From Myxococcales bacterium (GTDB taxonomy: Bacteria; Myxococcota_A; UBA9042): DNA of 56,672 nucleotides. Positions 1 to 7,888 of this stretch are shown piece by piece; position 1 is the stretch's first letter, and every line of letters begins with the position of its first letter. The notes below the pieces were generated by a model that did no database searches, was not told the DNA's origin, and worked only from the letters and a program-made list of their open reading frames with translations. The stretch spans positions 1 to 56,672 of the forward strand of contig CANLIC010000030.1 in the NCBI GenBank assembly GCA_947491025.1, in the 5' to 3' direction. The translations under genes were made by a program, and so were the position numbers.

Positions 1-114
1 CCCCTCACCCCCTCTCCCGTCGGGCGGGAGAGGGGCGACATGACAATGAATTCAGTGCCCCCCTCTCCCGCTTCAGCGGGAGAGGGGGTGCCGCGAAGCG
101 GCGGGGGTGAGGGT
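1..114. repeat. Nested palindromic intergenic repeat (REP-like)
   Basis: Three inverted repeats are nested. An 11-bp stem (9-19 with 25-35) has a 5-base loop. A 14-bp stem (59-72 with 75-88) has a very short loop. An outer arm (2-12, ccctcaccccc) pairs with 103-113 (gggggtgaggg). A small ccgc/gcgg hairpin sits at 91-101. C/T-rich palindromes of this sort are frequent intergenic dispersed repeats in GC-rich proteobacterial genomes. It may also act as a bidirectional transcription stop, but no T-tract follows. The left side may be cut by the window edge. Confidence 0.7.
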
Positions 115-283
115 TGTCGGCGCTGACGTCGACTTTGCGACCGCCCTGGCGCACGACGGACGTGCCGCCAGGCGCCTTGCGGTGAGGTCTGCATCCCCCC
201 AAGATGCGTCCGTCTCGCCGGCCCTAACGGCACAGCGGGGCGTCGGAGGGGACGCGTTGGCGCCGTGCGAGCTCTGCGAGTCG

Positions 284-1393
284 ATGTCGGCGTTCTGGCC
301 CCTCTGGGTCGCGGTCGCGTTCGCGGTCACGGCTGCGGGCGCCATCGCCTGGATCCGCCACTGGCGAAATCGGCTCAGCGCGCCGGTGCGCTACGACGCC
401 CATCACCGCCTGACGACCGATGATGGCTGCGCCTGCGCCCTCGATCGGCTGCTGCCCAACGCTGGCGCGCCGGGAGCCGCTGATCTGCCGCCGGTGCTGA
501 TCGTCCATGGTCTCGCCATCAACCAGCGCAACTGCGACGCCTTCGACGACCTCTCACTCGCGCGCGACCTCCGGGCCGCCGGCCGCGACGTCTGGCTGCT
601 GACCCTGCGGTCGGGGCTACACGACCTGACGTGGCGACAGCGGCAAAAGGTCTGTTTCGCCGCCATGGCAGACCAGGACGTGCCCCTTGCCGTCGCCGAG
701 GTGCGGTCGCGCACCGGCGCTGATCGGCTCGATCTGATCGGCTTTTCGATGGGTGGCATGTTGCTGTACGGCTCCCTCGGCCGCTCGGTCGATCCGGCGC
801 ACGTGCGGCGGGTCGTCATCTATGGGTCTCCGGGGATGGTGCGCATCCCGATCTGGCCCCTGTCCAAGCTGCGACTGCCGGTGTTCTTCGCGTGGCTGGC
901 GCCGCGGATGCCCTACCGGGCGCTGGGAGGTCTGCTGGCGCCCTTTGTCGACTGGTACACGACGCCGCTGCACCGCATCCCCTACAACCCCGACAACGTG
1001 GCCAAGGGACGCACGGCGTCGGTGCTCGTTGACGCGATTGAGGACGTGCCCTGGGCCCTGCACCGTGACTTCGCGCGCTGGGCCATCACCGATGGCGAGA
1101 TTCGCGTCGGCAACATGCGTGCGCTCGACAGCCTGAGGGGCTTGACGACGCCGGTGCGCTTCTTCGCCGGCGCCGTAGACGGCCTAGCCCCTCCGCCGAG
1201 CGTGGCGCTGGCCTTTGCGGCCTGGGGCGCTTCGGTCATGGCCCCGGGCGCCGTGGACAAGACCTTGCACGTCCTTGGCCGCGCCACCGGTTGCGTCCAT
1301 GACTACGGCCATGGCGACCTGATGTTCGGCAGCCGCGCTGGCGCCGAGGTCTTCCCGCCCGCGATCGCCTTTCTTCAGGAATCCGACCGCTGA
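284..1393 (+). CDS. Membrane-anchored alpha/beta hydrolase
   Basis: This 369-aa protein has an N-terminal hydrophobic segment (about residues 3-22) followed by RHWRNR, suggesting a membrane anchor with the enzyme beside the membrane. The hydrolase fold is clear. It has the oxyanion strand VLIVHGLAINQRN, the nucleophile elbow GFSMGG with Ser155, an acidic residue in AGAVDGLAPP, and a late His in YGHGDLMFG, giving a plausible Ser-Asp-His triad. It resembles esterase or PHA-synthase-like lipases, but the substrate cannot be told. The frame is open upstream to 107, but that stretch overlaps the palindromic repeat region and lacks protein character, so I chose the ATG just before the membrane segment. 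No strong ribosome site is seen. It converges with and overlaps the next gene by 19 bp. Confidence 0.8.
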   Translation: MSAFWPLWVAVAFAVTAAGAIAWIRHWRNRLSAPVRYDAHHRLTTDDGCACALDRLLPNAGAPGAADLPPVLIVHGLAINQRNCDAFDDLSLARDLRAAGRDVWLLTLRSGLHDLTWRQRQKVCFAAMADQDVPLAVAEVRSRTGADRLDLIGFSMGGMLLYGSLGRSVDPAHVRRVVIYGSPGMVRIPIWPLSKLRLPVFFAWLAPRMPYRALGGLLAPFVDWYTTPLHRIPYNPDNVAKGRTASVLVDAIEDVPWALHRDFARWAITDGEIRVGNMRALDSLRGLTTPVRFFAGAVDGLAPPPSVALAFAAWGASVMAPGAVDKTLHVLGRATGCVHDYGHGDLMFGSRAGAEVFPPAIAFLQESDR

Positions 1394-2268
1394 GGGCGGG
1401 TAGGCAGGCGGGCGAGCAAGGGATCGAGCGCGCGACGGCCGGCATAGAGCAGAAGCGCAGCGCCGTAGCGCGGCAACGAGTCGGTGGCGACCAGGCCAAA
1501 GGCGATTCGAGCCGGCGCGCTCAAGGGCGGCGCGGCCGCCTCGTCGAGCAGTCCATCCGCGAGTCGACGACGCCACCACGCCGGGCGCGGCGCCGCCCGT
1601 CGCGCCGCCGCGAGCGTCGTGGAGAGATCGGGGCGCGCCTCTCGCAAGTGCTCGAGATTGTACCAGAGTACGGTCGCAACGCCGGTGGCTGATGCACGCT
1701 GGCCGAGGCCTGGCCAGTCGATGGCGGAGCTGGCGCAAAGCCGGGCCAGGTCTTCGCAGCGCTGCGGCTTGCGCTTGCCGTCGTCCTTGCCGTGGTCGAG
1801 GCAGAGCAGCAGCACCAGGTCGGCGTCGCACGCACGCAAGGCATGGGGCCCGGCGGCAGGGTGCGCGACGGCGCGGGCGATGACACCTTCCACATCGAGG
1901 CGATAGCGCGGCAGCGCACCGACTGCAACATGCAGATCGATCTCGACACCGAGGGGATCGCGCAGGGTCTGGGAGGGCCAGGCAAAGACCGCGCTCGGCC
2001 CGGCCGGAGGCGGTTGCCAGCGCCAACCTGCAGCCTCGAGCGCGGCGCGGGCGCGAACGGCGTCGCGGCGCAGCAGCAGGACATCGATGTCGGCGACACG
2101 GCGCTCGTCGAGCTCGAAGCGGTCACCGAGCAGCGCCGCGCCCTTGATCAGCGCCGCGCGCACTCCAGCCGCGGCCAGCAGCGAGGTCGCCCGCGTCGCG
2201 GCGTCGAGCAGGCGGACGTTGTGGGCCGTGGCGAGCCAAGCCTGGGCCGGGTCGGCAGGTGCCGCCAC
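1375..2268 (-). CDS. Nucleotidyltransferase of the NTP_transf_5 type
   Basis: This 297-aa protein carries the pattern of the uncharacterised nucleotidyltransferase family PF14907: LIKGAALL, then the metal-binding DxD in VADIDVLL (about residues 58-65), then a strand with VEIDLH. The C-terminal half is helical with an LCLDHGKDD segment typical of the family. Members are often found beside polysaccharide or peptide-modification genes, but their substrates are largely unknown. It is the last gene of a three-gene run, starting 3 bp after the stop of the ATP-grasp gene, so the two are probably co-transcribed. Its 3' end overlaps the convergent hydrolase gene. Family assignment is fairly sure; the reaction is not. 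Confidence 0.75.
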   Translation of the reverse strand: MAAPADPAQAWLATAHNVRLLDAATRATSLLAAAGVRAALIKGAALLGDRFELDERRVADIDVLLLRRDAVRARAALEAAGWRWQPPPAGPSAVFAWPSQTLRDPLGVEIDLHVAVGALPRYRLDVEGVIARAVAHPAAGPHALRACDADLVLLLCLDHGKDDGKRKPQRCEDLARLCASSAIDWPGLGQRASATGVATVLWYNLEHLREARPDLSTTLAAARRAAPRPAWWRRRLADGLLDEAAAPPLSAPARIAFGLVATDSLPRYGAALLLYAGRRALDPLLARLPTRPQRSDS

Positions 2269-2271
2269 GCG

Positions 2272-3489
2272 CTAGCCGAGCTCGACCCGCACCAGCCGCA
2301 CGAGACGCGCCAAGGCGTGCATCACCTCTTCAGTGGTGTCGGCGGCGACGACGGCGTGGCCCTCGCCCTCGTAGCCGTCGGCGCGCGGCTGACCGATGGT
2401 CGGCAACTTGGCTTCGACGACATAACGGCCGACCTCTTCCTGCGCCTGCTGCACGCCGTGGACGGCGACGACGCGGGAGCCGCGACCCTGGCCGCGGAAG
2501 AAGGCTGAGCCGGCGGCGCGGCGGCGCGGCGGCGGGTCAAACTGGTCGAGGCTGACGAGGCGCACCCAGGCCTTGACCATGTCCACGCCGTGGCAGATCG
2601 ACATCATCGGCATGATGTTGACGCCTGGTGGCCGGGCGCCGACCTCGTTGACCGCGACGCTGCCGTCGCGGCGGGTGAACCACTCCATGTGCGAGAGGCC
2701 CGTCGTCATGCCGAGCGCGGCGAGGGCAGCGTGGTTGACGGCGCGGAACTTCTCCATGCCCTGCGTCTCGCGCGGCAGCACGACGCAATACTGAATCCAG
2801 GGCGTCTCCATCGCCTCGAGCGGCCCCGGGATGTAGTCGGTCGAGCTCGACCACACCGGGCGGCCATCGATGGTCACGGTCTCAAAGCTATGCTCGGTGC
2901 CGAGCAGAAACTCCTCGACCTGCAAGGGGCGGCCTGGGCCTGGGCGCAGCGCCGCCATCGCGTGGTCGAGCTCTTCGCGGTCGTTGACGCGGAACGTGGC
3001 GCGGGTGCCGAGCCCATCGACCGGCTTGACGATGAGCGGGAAGCCGACCTGCGCGACCAGGTTCCAGGCGTCCGAGGCCTGCTCCACGCGGGCGTAGCGG
3101 GCGCAAGGCACGCCAGCAGCCCGCAGATGCGCCTTCATCACCGACTTATCGCGAAAGCGCCGCACCAGCTCGAGCCCCATGCCGGGGATGTCGGCGCGAT
3201 CGCGCGCCTCGGCGACCGGGAGCTGCAGCTGCTCCAGCACGCCGAGCAATCGGTCGACGCTGCCGCGCCGGGCGGCGATGCGCCGGCAGGCAGCGGCGAG
3301 CGCGGCGCCGTCGAAGCAGTCGCCGACCATCTCGAAGTCGGTCAGGCGCTCGCGCAGCCCGGCGGGAAAGCGCTGGGCCGGATCGGCCGAGATGACCGAG
3401 GCACGGACGCCCTGGAGTTGGGTCAGCGCTTCGACGTAGCGAAGCGTGTTGGCCATGGCATAGGGGGCGACGAGGACGACGTGGCGCAT
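2272..3489 (-). CDS. ATP-grasp domain enzyme (carboxylate-amine ligase-like)
   Basis: This 405-aa protein has an N-terminal pre-ATP-grasp Rossmann domain (HVVLVAPYAMANTLRYVEAL). The ATP-grasp core has DKSVMKAHLRAAGVP, the nucleotide-binding strand FPLIVKPVDGLGTRAT, the hinge VEEFLLGTEHSFETV, and the metal-binding VNEVGARPPG late in the fold. This set is typical of enzymes that join a carboxylate to an amine or thiol through an acyl-phosphate, related to carnosine synthase-like and biotin carboxylase-like ligases. The acceptor is unknown. Its ATG overlaps the TGA of the upstream transglycosylase gene by one base (TGATG), a strong sign of translational coupling. A role in making or tailoring an envelope component is an inference from this neighbour only. 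Confidence 0.85.
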   Translation of the reverse strand: MRHVVLVAPYAMANTLRYVEALTQLQGVRASVISADPAQRFPAGLRERLTDFEMVGDCFDGAALAAACRRIAARRGSVDRLLGVLEQLQLPVAEARDRADIPGMGLELVRRFRDKSVMKAHLRAAGVPCARYARVEQASDAWNLVAQVGFPLIVKPVDGLGTRATFRVNDREELDHAMAALRPGPGRPLQVEEFLLGTEHSFETVTIDGRPVWSSSTDYIPGPLEAMETPWIQYCVVLPRETQGMEKFRAVNHAALAALGMTTGLSHMEWFTRRDGSVAVNEVGARPPGVNIMPMMSICHGVDMVKAWVRLVSLDQFDPPPRRRAAGSAFFRGQGRGSRVVAVHGVQQAQEEVGRYVVEAKLPTIGQPRADGYEGEGHAVVAADTTEEVMHALARLVRLVRVELG

Positions 3490-6400
3490 CAGGGGCTCCG
3501 GCGACGCGGCATGGTGGGCCGCCCCGCCTTGGCCCTTTGCCCGGCCCGCGCCCCTGCGTCAAGGCCGCCATTCCGCCGCGGGCCCGGGTGGAGCGCTGGA
3601 CGCGGTCCGCCCGTCGGCGTCGCCGCAGCCGGCTCCTGGCCCTTTCGCCTTGGGGCGCGGCGGACACCGGCGTCAGGCGCAGCGGCCTCGCCTCCGACGC
3701 GCTGACGTGCGGTCCCGGGGTCAGCAAAGACCGGTTGGTAGGGTCGCTGCGCGTCGCGCTCGGCCTCGGTGAGCATCCCCTCCTCGACGTACTTGTCCAT
3801 GTACTTGCCGATCTTCTCGCTGAACCACTCGCTCCATGCCCGCGCCTTGAAGTGGCCCCAGCCGCCCGAAGGCCTCGGCTTGATGACGCCGAGAAAGAGC
3901 GCCTCGACGTGGGTGAGCTGGGCCGGCGTCTTGTCGAAGTAGGCGCGGGCGGCGCGGGTGATGCCATAGATCTTCGGACCAAACTCCACGATATTGCAGT
4001 AGAGTTCAAGAATGCGCGCCTTGCCGAGCACGCGCTCGAACTGCCAGGCGATGAGCATCTCCTCGAACTTTCGCGACAACGCCTTGCCGCGCCGCAGGTA
4101 GATGTTCTTGGCGAGCTGTTGGGTCACGGTGGAGCCGCCGTAGATGAAGCGGCCGTAGCTGAGGTCGATGGCCAGGGCCTTGGCGATGAGGCGCTCCGAG
4201 ATGCCGCGGTGCTTGAAGAACGAGTCCTCGGTCGCCCACATCGCATAGAGCACGTGGCGAGGGATCTGCACCGCGGGCGTCCAGCTGCCGGAGCGCGGCC
4301 CGATCGGCACGTCGTCAAGCAACGTCCCGTTTTCGTTGACGGGCCGCACAAAGTCGCCGGCCAGGCCCTGCAGATCGTCGTGGATATCTCCAAAATGCTC
4401 GACCGTGCACAGCGTATCGCCAAGCGCCAGCTCGACGGAGGTGGCGCCCACCATCGGCATCGGCACGTTCACCGCCGCCGAAAAGCTCATCGGTCCGCTG
4501 GCGTCGATGCGGCCGATGGTCGGAAGCATGCTGTCCGGCACCGCCCGCAGCAGGTCGCCGCAGTCCTGCATCGGCGCGCTGACTTCTAGCCGTACCCGCG
4601 GGGAGGGCCCGACCCGGTCGACGCGCACACTGGCGTCGAGGCGGGCGTCGCCGACACGGATGTCTGTGAGGTACATCGACATCAACGCCGGCGCCCGCCT
4701 GACCTCGGCGGAGAAGGCCAGCGACGCGGCAAAGTCGGCGATCGGGCGATCGGCGAGGCGCCACCAGCGGATGCCCATGCGAGCGACCGCGGCGCGTCCC
4801 TCGATGCGCAGCCCTTGGCGCCGCAAGTGCGCGGTGGCAACGACCTCGAGGTCAGCACCGGGCCCCACGGCCAGGCCACCGAGGCGATCGCCGAGCAGCT
4901 GGGCCACGCCGCCGCCGCCGACCCGGACGTCGAAGCGCAGCGCGTCTGCCTCGCGGCGACCGACCACGCCGAGCGTGCCGATTGGCCCGTCGTCGTCGAA
5001 CGCCGTGGCTGCAGCGCGAAAGGGCCGCTCGGTGCCGCCACCGGGATCCACAGCCAGCTCGCCGCCGTTCAAGCCCAGGCGGGGCCGACCCTTCTCGTCG
5101 ACCAGGAGGAAAGAGGCGCCCTTGACCTCGACCTTGAGCCCGGCCGGGAGCCGCGCCACCGGCCAAGACGCCTCGAGGCGCGCCGGCAGCGCCAGCAAGC
5201 GCTGGTAGCCACTCTGAATCGCCGCGATCCACCCATATGCCGGCGGTTGCCCGCTCGGCTTGGCGTCGGGTCCGGTCTGGGGAGGCTCACGTTCGACCTT
5301 CTTGTCGGCTTCGGCACGCAAACGCTCAGCGGCCAACCGGCGGCGTGCGGCCAGGGTGCGCAGGTCGTCGGCGAGACCTGGAACGAGCGCCAAGAGCGGA
5401 TCGTGCAGCGCGATCGTGGCCCGCGGCCCCTCCAACCGCAGGGCGCGCCATCGGTCGGGGTGCGGCAGGTCGGAGCGGGCGGCCACCTCCAGCTCGGCGC
5501 GCTCGAGCGACAAGGCGCTCGGTCCGACCTGGCTGTGCACGCCCTCGGCCTGAAAAAGCCAACCTGTCGCGCTGCGGCGAATGGCGACGCTGGCTGCGCG
5601 GGCACCGAGCCCGTGCAAGGGCGGCGGGGTCCAGGGCGGCGGCGGCGGCGCGGCGTTGTCGGCAGCGGGATCGGCAGCTGGATCGGCAGCGGGGTCAGGG
5701 GCTGCAGGCGGTGGCCGCAGCGCGTCGGTCAGGGCCTTCAGCAGGGGCGCGGGCGCGGAGAGCTCGACGCCGTCGGCCTGTACCAGCGGCGCCTCTGCGG
5801 GGCGGTCTGCGCCGGCCGGCAGCGCGCCCGAGACCCGCGCGGCCTGGAGCCACGTCGCAGGCCCAGCGCCAAGGCGAGGCGTCAGCAGCGCCCAGCGGCC
5901 GCCCTCAAGCCGCAGCGCGTCGGGCCCGAACGAGACCCAGAGGTCTGCGGGCAGGCGTGGATCGACCTGCGGCAGCGCGAGACGCAGCGGCGCCTCCGGT
6001 CCCGACTGGCCGCGCCACGCTCCTGCGCTGTTGCGCTCGGCGTGAAGGGTCCAGCGGCCGCCCAAGGGCGAGGCGAGCTGCGCCGACGCCTCGACCTCCC
6101 ACGCGCTCCCGCCGGCGTCTTGCTCGGCCTCGGCCACGAGCTGACCCTCGTCGAGCTGCCAGGTGGCGGGCAGACCGGCGGGCCGCGCCTTGGGCAGGAC
6201 GACACGCGCCGTCGCTTGCGAGACCTCCACCCGGGCGAGGCGGCGGCGCCCAGAGGACGGCGCCGATTCGTCCCCACCGCGACGCAGCGATTCTGCGAGG
6301 GCGCGCAGGGCCTCAATGTCGCCAGCGTCGACATCGATCGTCAGCGCGGGGGCTTCCAGCGCTACGACGGCGTCTTCGAGCCCGCCTGCAAGGGCCGCCG

Positions 6401-6698
6401 ACAAGCCCGGCTTGACCTCGACGCGGTCGATCGCGACCAGCGCGCGCCCCTGCGGCGTCGACAGGGTGACGCCCTCGAGGTCGACGCGCAGGGGCAGTCC
6501 GAGGGAGAGGGCCTGCCAGCGCAGCGTCCAGCCGGTGCGTTGCTGCAGGGTCGCCACGCGCGCCTGCAGCGCTTCTGCCGCGCGTTCGCGGGCCAACAGC
6601 GAAAGCCCGAGGCCGGCGAGGCCCAACAGCGCGCCGACGACGGCGCCGGCAAGCGCCAGGCGGCGCCAGGGCAACGATGCGGGCAGGCGAATCGGCAT
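3489..6698 (-). CDS. AsmA-like / GT51 peptidoglycan glycosyltransferase fusion
   Basis: This 1069-aa protein has one N-terminal membrane segment (about residues 12-36), then a long region (about 37-720). The start of that region, with TGWTLRWQALSLGLPLRV and VAIDRVEVKPGL, reads like AsmA/DUF748-type lipid-transport beta-structure. A Pro/Ala linker (about 325-355) interrupts it. The C-terminal glycosyltransferase 51 domain (about 800-985) polymerises lipid II. It has TEDSFFKHRG with catalytic Glu824, GGSTVTQQLAKN, SRKFEEML and ILELYCNIVEFG. No transpeptidase domain follows, so it is monofunctional. It ends in a basic tail rich in Arg, Pro and Gly (about 1000-1069). MtgA enzymes are about 240 aa, so over 700 residues are extra. 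The protein should sit in the inner membrane with the bulk in the periplasm. It heads the run with the ATP-grasp and nucleotidyltransferase genes. Confidence 0.88.
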   Translation of the reverse strand: MPIRLPASLPWRRLALAGAVVGALLGLAGLGLSLLARERAAEALQARVATLQQRTGWTLRWQALSLGLPLRVDLEGVTLSTPQGRALVAIDRVEVKPGLSAALAGGLEDAVVALEAPALTIDVDAGDIEALRALAESLRRGGDESAPSSGRRRLARVEVSQATARVVLPKARPAGLPATWQLDEGQLVAEAEQDAGGSAWEVEASAQLASPLGGRWTLHAERNSAGAWRGQSGPEAPLRLALPQVDPRLPADLWVSFGPDALRLEGGRWALLTPRLGAGPATWLQAARVSGALPAGADRPAEAPLVQADGVELSAPAPLLKALTDALRPPPAAPDPAADPAADPAADNAAPPPPPWTPPPLHGLGARAASVAIRRSATGWLFQAEGVHSQVGPSALSLERAELEVAARSDLPHPDRWRALRLEGPRATIALHDPLLALVPGLADDLRTLAARRRLAAERLRAEADKKVEREPPQTGPDAKPSGQPPAYGWIAAIQSGYQRLLALPARLEASWPVARLPAGLKVEVKGASFLLVDEKGRPRLGLNGGELAVDPGGGTERPFRAAATAFDDDGPIGTLGVVGRREADALRFDVRVGGGGVAQLLGDRLGGLAVGPGADLEVVATAHLRRQGLRIEGRAAVARMGIRWWRLADRPIADFAASLAFSAEVRRAPALMSMYLTDIRVGDARLDASVRVDRVGPSPRVRLEVSAPMQDCGDLLRAVPDSMLPTIGRIDASGPMSFSAAVNVPMPMVGATSVELALGDTLCTVEHFGDIHDDLQGLAGDFVRPVNENGTLLDDVPIGPRSGSWTPAVQIPRHVLYAMWATEDSFFKHRGISERLIAKALAIDLSYGRFIYGGSTVTQQLAKNIYLRRGKALSRKFEEMLIAWQFERVLGKARILELYCNIVEFGPKIYGITRAARAYFDKTPAQLTHVEALFLGVIKPRPSGGWGHFKARAWSEWFSEKIGKYMDKYVEEGMLTEAERDAQRPYQPVFADPGTARQRVGGEAAAPDAGVRRAPRRKGQEPAAATPTGGPRPALHPGPRRNGGLDAGARAGQRAKAGRPTMPRRRSP

Positions 6699-6721
6699 GG
6701 GCTCCGGGCAAAAGCGCCCGG
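6699..6721 (-). promoter_or_regulatory. Leader hairpin overlapping the ribosome site of the GT51 gene
   Basis: An inverted repeat, ccgggc at 6704-6709 and gcccgg at 6716-6721 with a six-base loop, lies directly upstream of the start at 6698. On the minus strand the likely ribosome site GGAG (6705-6702) shares bases with the stem, so folding would partly hide it. Regulation by this structure is only a suggestion. The rest of 6722-6950 shows no recognisable gene. Confidence 0.35.
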
Positions 6722-6950
6722 GCAGAAAAGCGTCGGCCGGACGGGCGCGGGCGCCCTTTCACCACCTTTGCGCCTGCTTGTCACCTAGGCAGGCGCGTGC
6801 CGACGCTTTGGCGGCCCATGCCCGGGGCGCTCGGTCCCCGCAGCCGAGGCCGGGCTGGGCGCCGGGTGCTCCTCTGCGCGCGGGCGTCGACAGCGCAGCG
6901 GGCCGCAGATGCCCGCAGGAGCGCTGACTTCGGTCCACGCGGGGGTCGCC

Positions 6951-7772
6951 TCAGAACCCCTCGTCCGGCCGCAGAAAGCGGAAGCATCCGCGCTCCAGGT
7001 CGCCCAACACGACGCGGCCGATGCGCACGCGCATCAGCGAGAGCACGCGCAGCCCGACGGCTTCCGCCATGCGTCGAATCTGCCGCTTGCGGCCCTCGCG
7101 CAGCACAAAGCGCAACCGGCCGGGGCCGATGCGATCGACCTGGGCCGGCAAGAGCGCCAACCCGTCGAGGTGCAGTCCGTGCCGCAATCGCCGGAGCTGG
7201 TCGTCGTTGGGCTCCGGATCCAGCCGCACGATGTACTCTTTCTCGACGCGGCGCTCCGGCCCGATCAGCGCCCGCGCCACGAGGCCGTCGCTCGTCATCA
7301 CCAGCAACCCCGAGGAGTCGATGTCGAGGCGGCCTGCAGGCGCCAGTCCCTGGGTCCAGCCCATCGGCCAGCCGCTCCGGTCGCCCCAAGGCGTCCAGGG
7401 ATGCTTCGGGTCCAGGTGCGCTGGCTGAAGGAGCGTGGCCGCCTCGGTGTGGCCGTCTTCCGCCTGGCTCGACACGAGGCCCGGCGGCTTGTGGAGCAGG
7501 ACGGTCAGCCGGGCAGCCTGCTTGGCGCGGCCAGCGGCGTCGAGCGTGACGCGGGACTGCGGCGACACCCGCACCCCGAGGTCGCTCACCACCACACCGT
7601 CGACCTGCACGCGGCCGGCAGCGATGAGGGCGTCTGCCTCGCGGCGGCTGGCGAGCCCCAGCTCCGCCATCCGCTTGTTCAGCCGGATGCCCTCGCCCGT
7701 CGCCGCGGCCCTCGGCCCCTGCCCTGCCCCGTCGCTGCGTCCGCTCACGTTGTTTTGCCTTTGCGATTGCAT
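6951..7772 (-). CDS. RsuA/RluB/RluF-family 23S rRNA pseudouridine synthase
   Basis: This 273-aa protein has an N-terminal S4 RNA-binding domain ([18 protein letters not shown], about residues 29-90). A pseudouridine synthase domain follows, with the catalytic motif [11 protein letters not shown] (Asp150). The late motif GRKRQIRRM plus [11 protein letters not shown] is typical of the RsuA/RluB/E/F subfamily. It isomerises a uridine in rRNA, most likely 23S, but which position cannot be said, so no symbol is given. Length fits the family. An insertion rich in Pro and Trp ([18 protein letters not shown]) just before the catalytic motif is unusual. It diverges from secA across 116 bp and lies 252 bp upstream of the GT51 gene, so it may be a separate transcription unit. 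Confidence 0.9.
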   Translation of the reverse strand: MQSQRQNNVSGRSDGAGQGPRAAATGEGIRLNKRMAELGLASRREADALIAAGRVQVDGVVVSDLGVRVSPQSRVTLDAAGRAKQAARLTVLLHKPPGLVSSQAEDGHTEAATLLQPAHLDPKHPWTPWGDRSGWPMGWTQGLAPAGRLDIDSSGLLVMTSDGLVARALIGPERRVEKEYIVRLDPEPNDDQLRRLRHGLHLDGLALLPAQVDRIGPGRLRFVLREGRKRQIRRMAEAVGLRVLSLMRVRIGRVVLGDLERGCFRFLRPDEGF

Positions 7773-7876
7773 GGGTCCACTCGGATACGGCGGCGAGGTT
7801 GCGCCCCCTTGGCACGCACCTTACCCTGTGCGACCGGTTTTTGCGCCCCAGCCGGTCTGCGACGGAGCGGGCGTCT

Positions 7877-7882
7877 GAGGTG
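7877..7882 (+). promoter_or_regulatory. Ribosome binding site of secA
   Basis: The sequence gaggtg lies 6 bases before the ATG at 7889. It decides that start over the in-frame extension to 7799, whose extra 30 residues do not resemble SecA. Confidence 0.6.
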
Positions 7883-7888
7883 TCGCCC

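Noticed and set aside
107..283. N-terminal extension of the alpha/beta hydrolase
   Set aside because: It begins in the palindromic repeat, and the extra 59 residues lack protein character, while a membrane anchor begins at 284.
7809..7825. Sigma-54 promoter upstream of secA (TTGGCACG-N4-TTAC)
   Set aside because: The -24 half is good, but the essential GC of the -12 element is AC here. secA is not a usual sigma-54 target.
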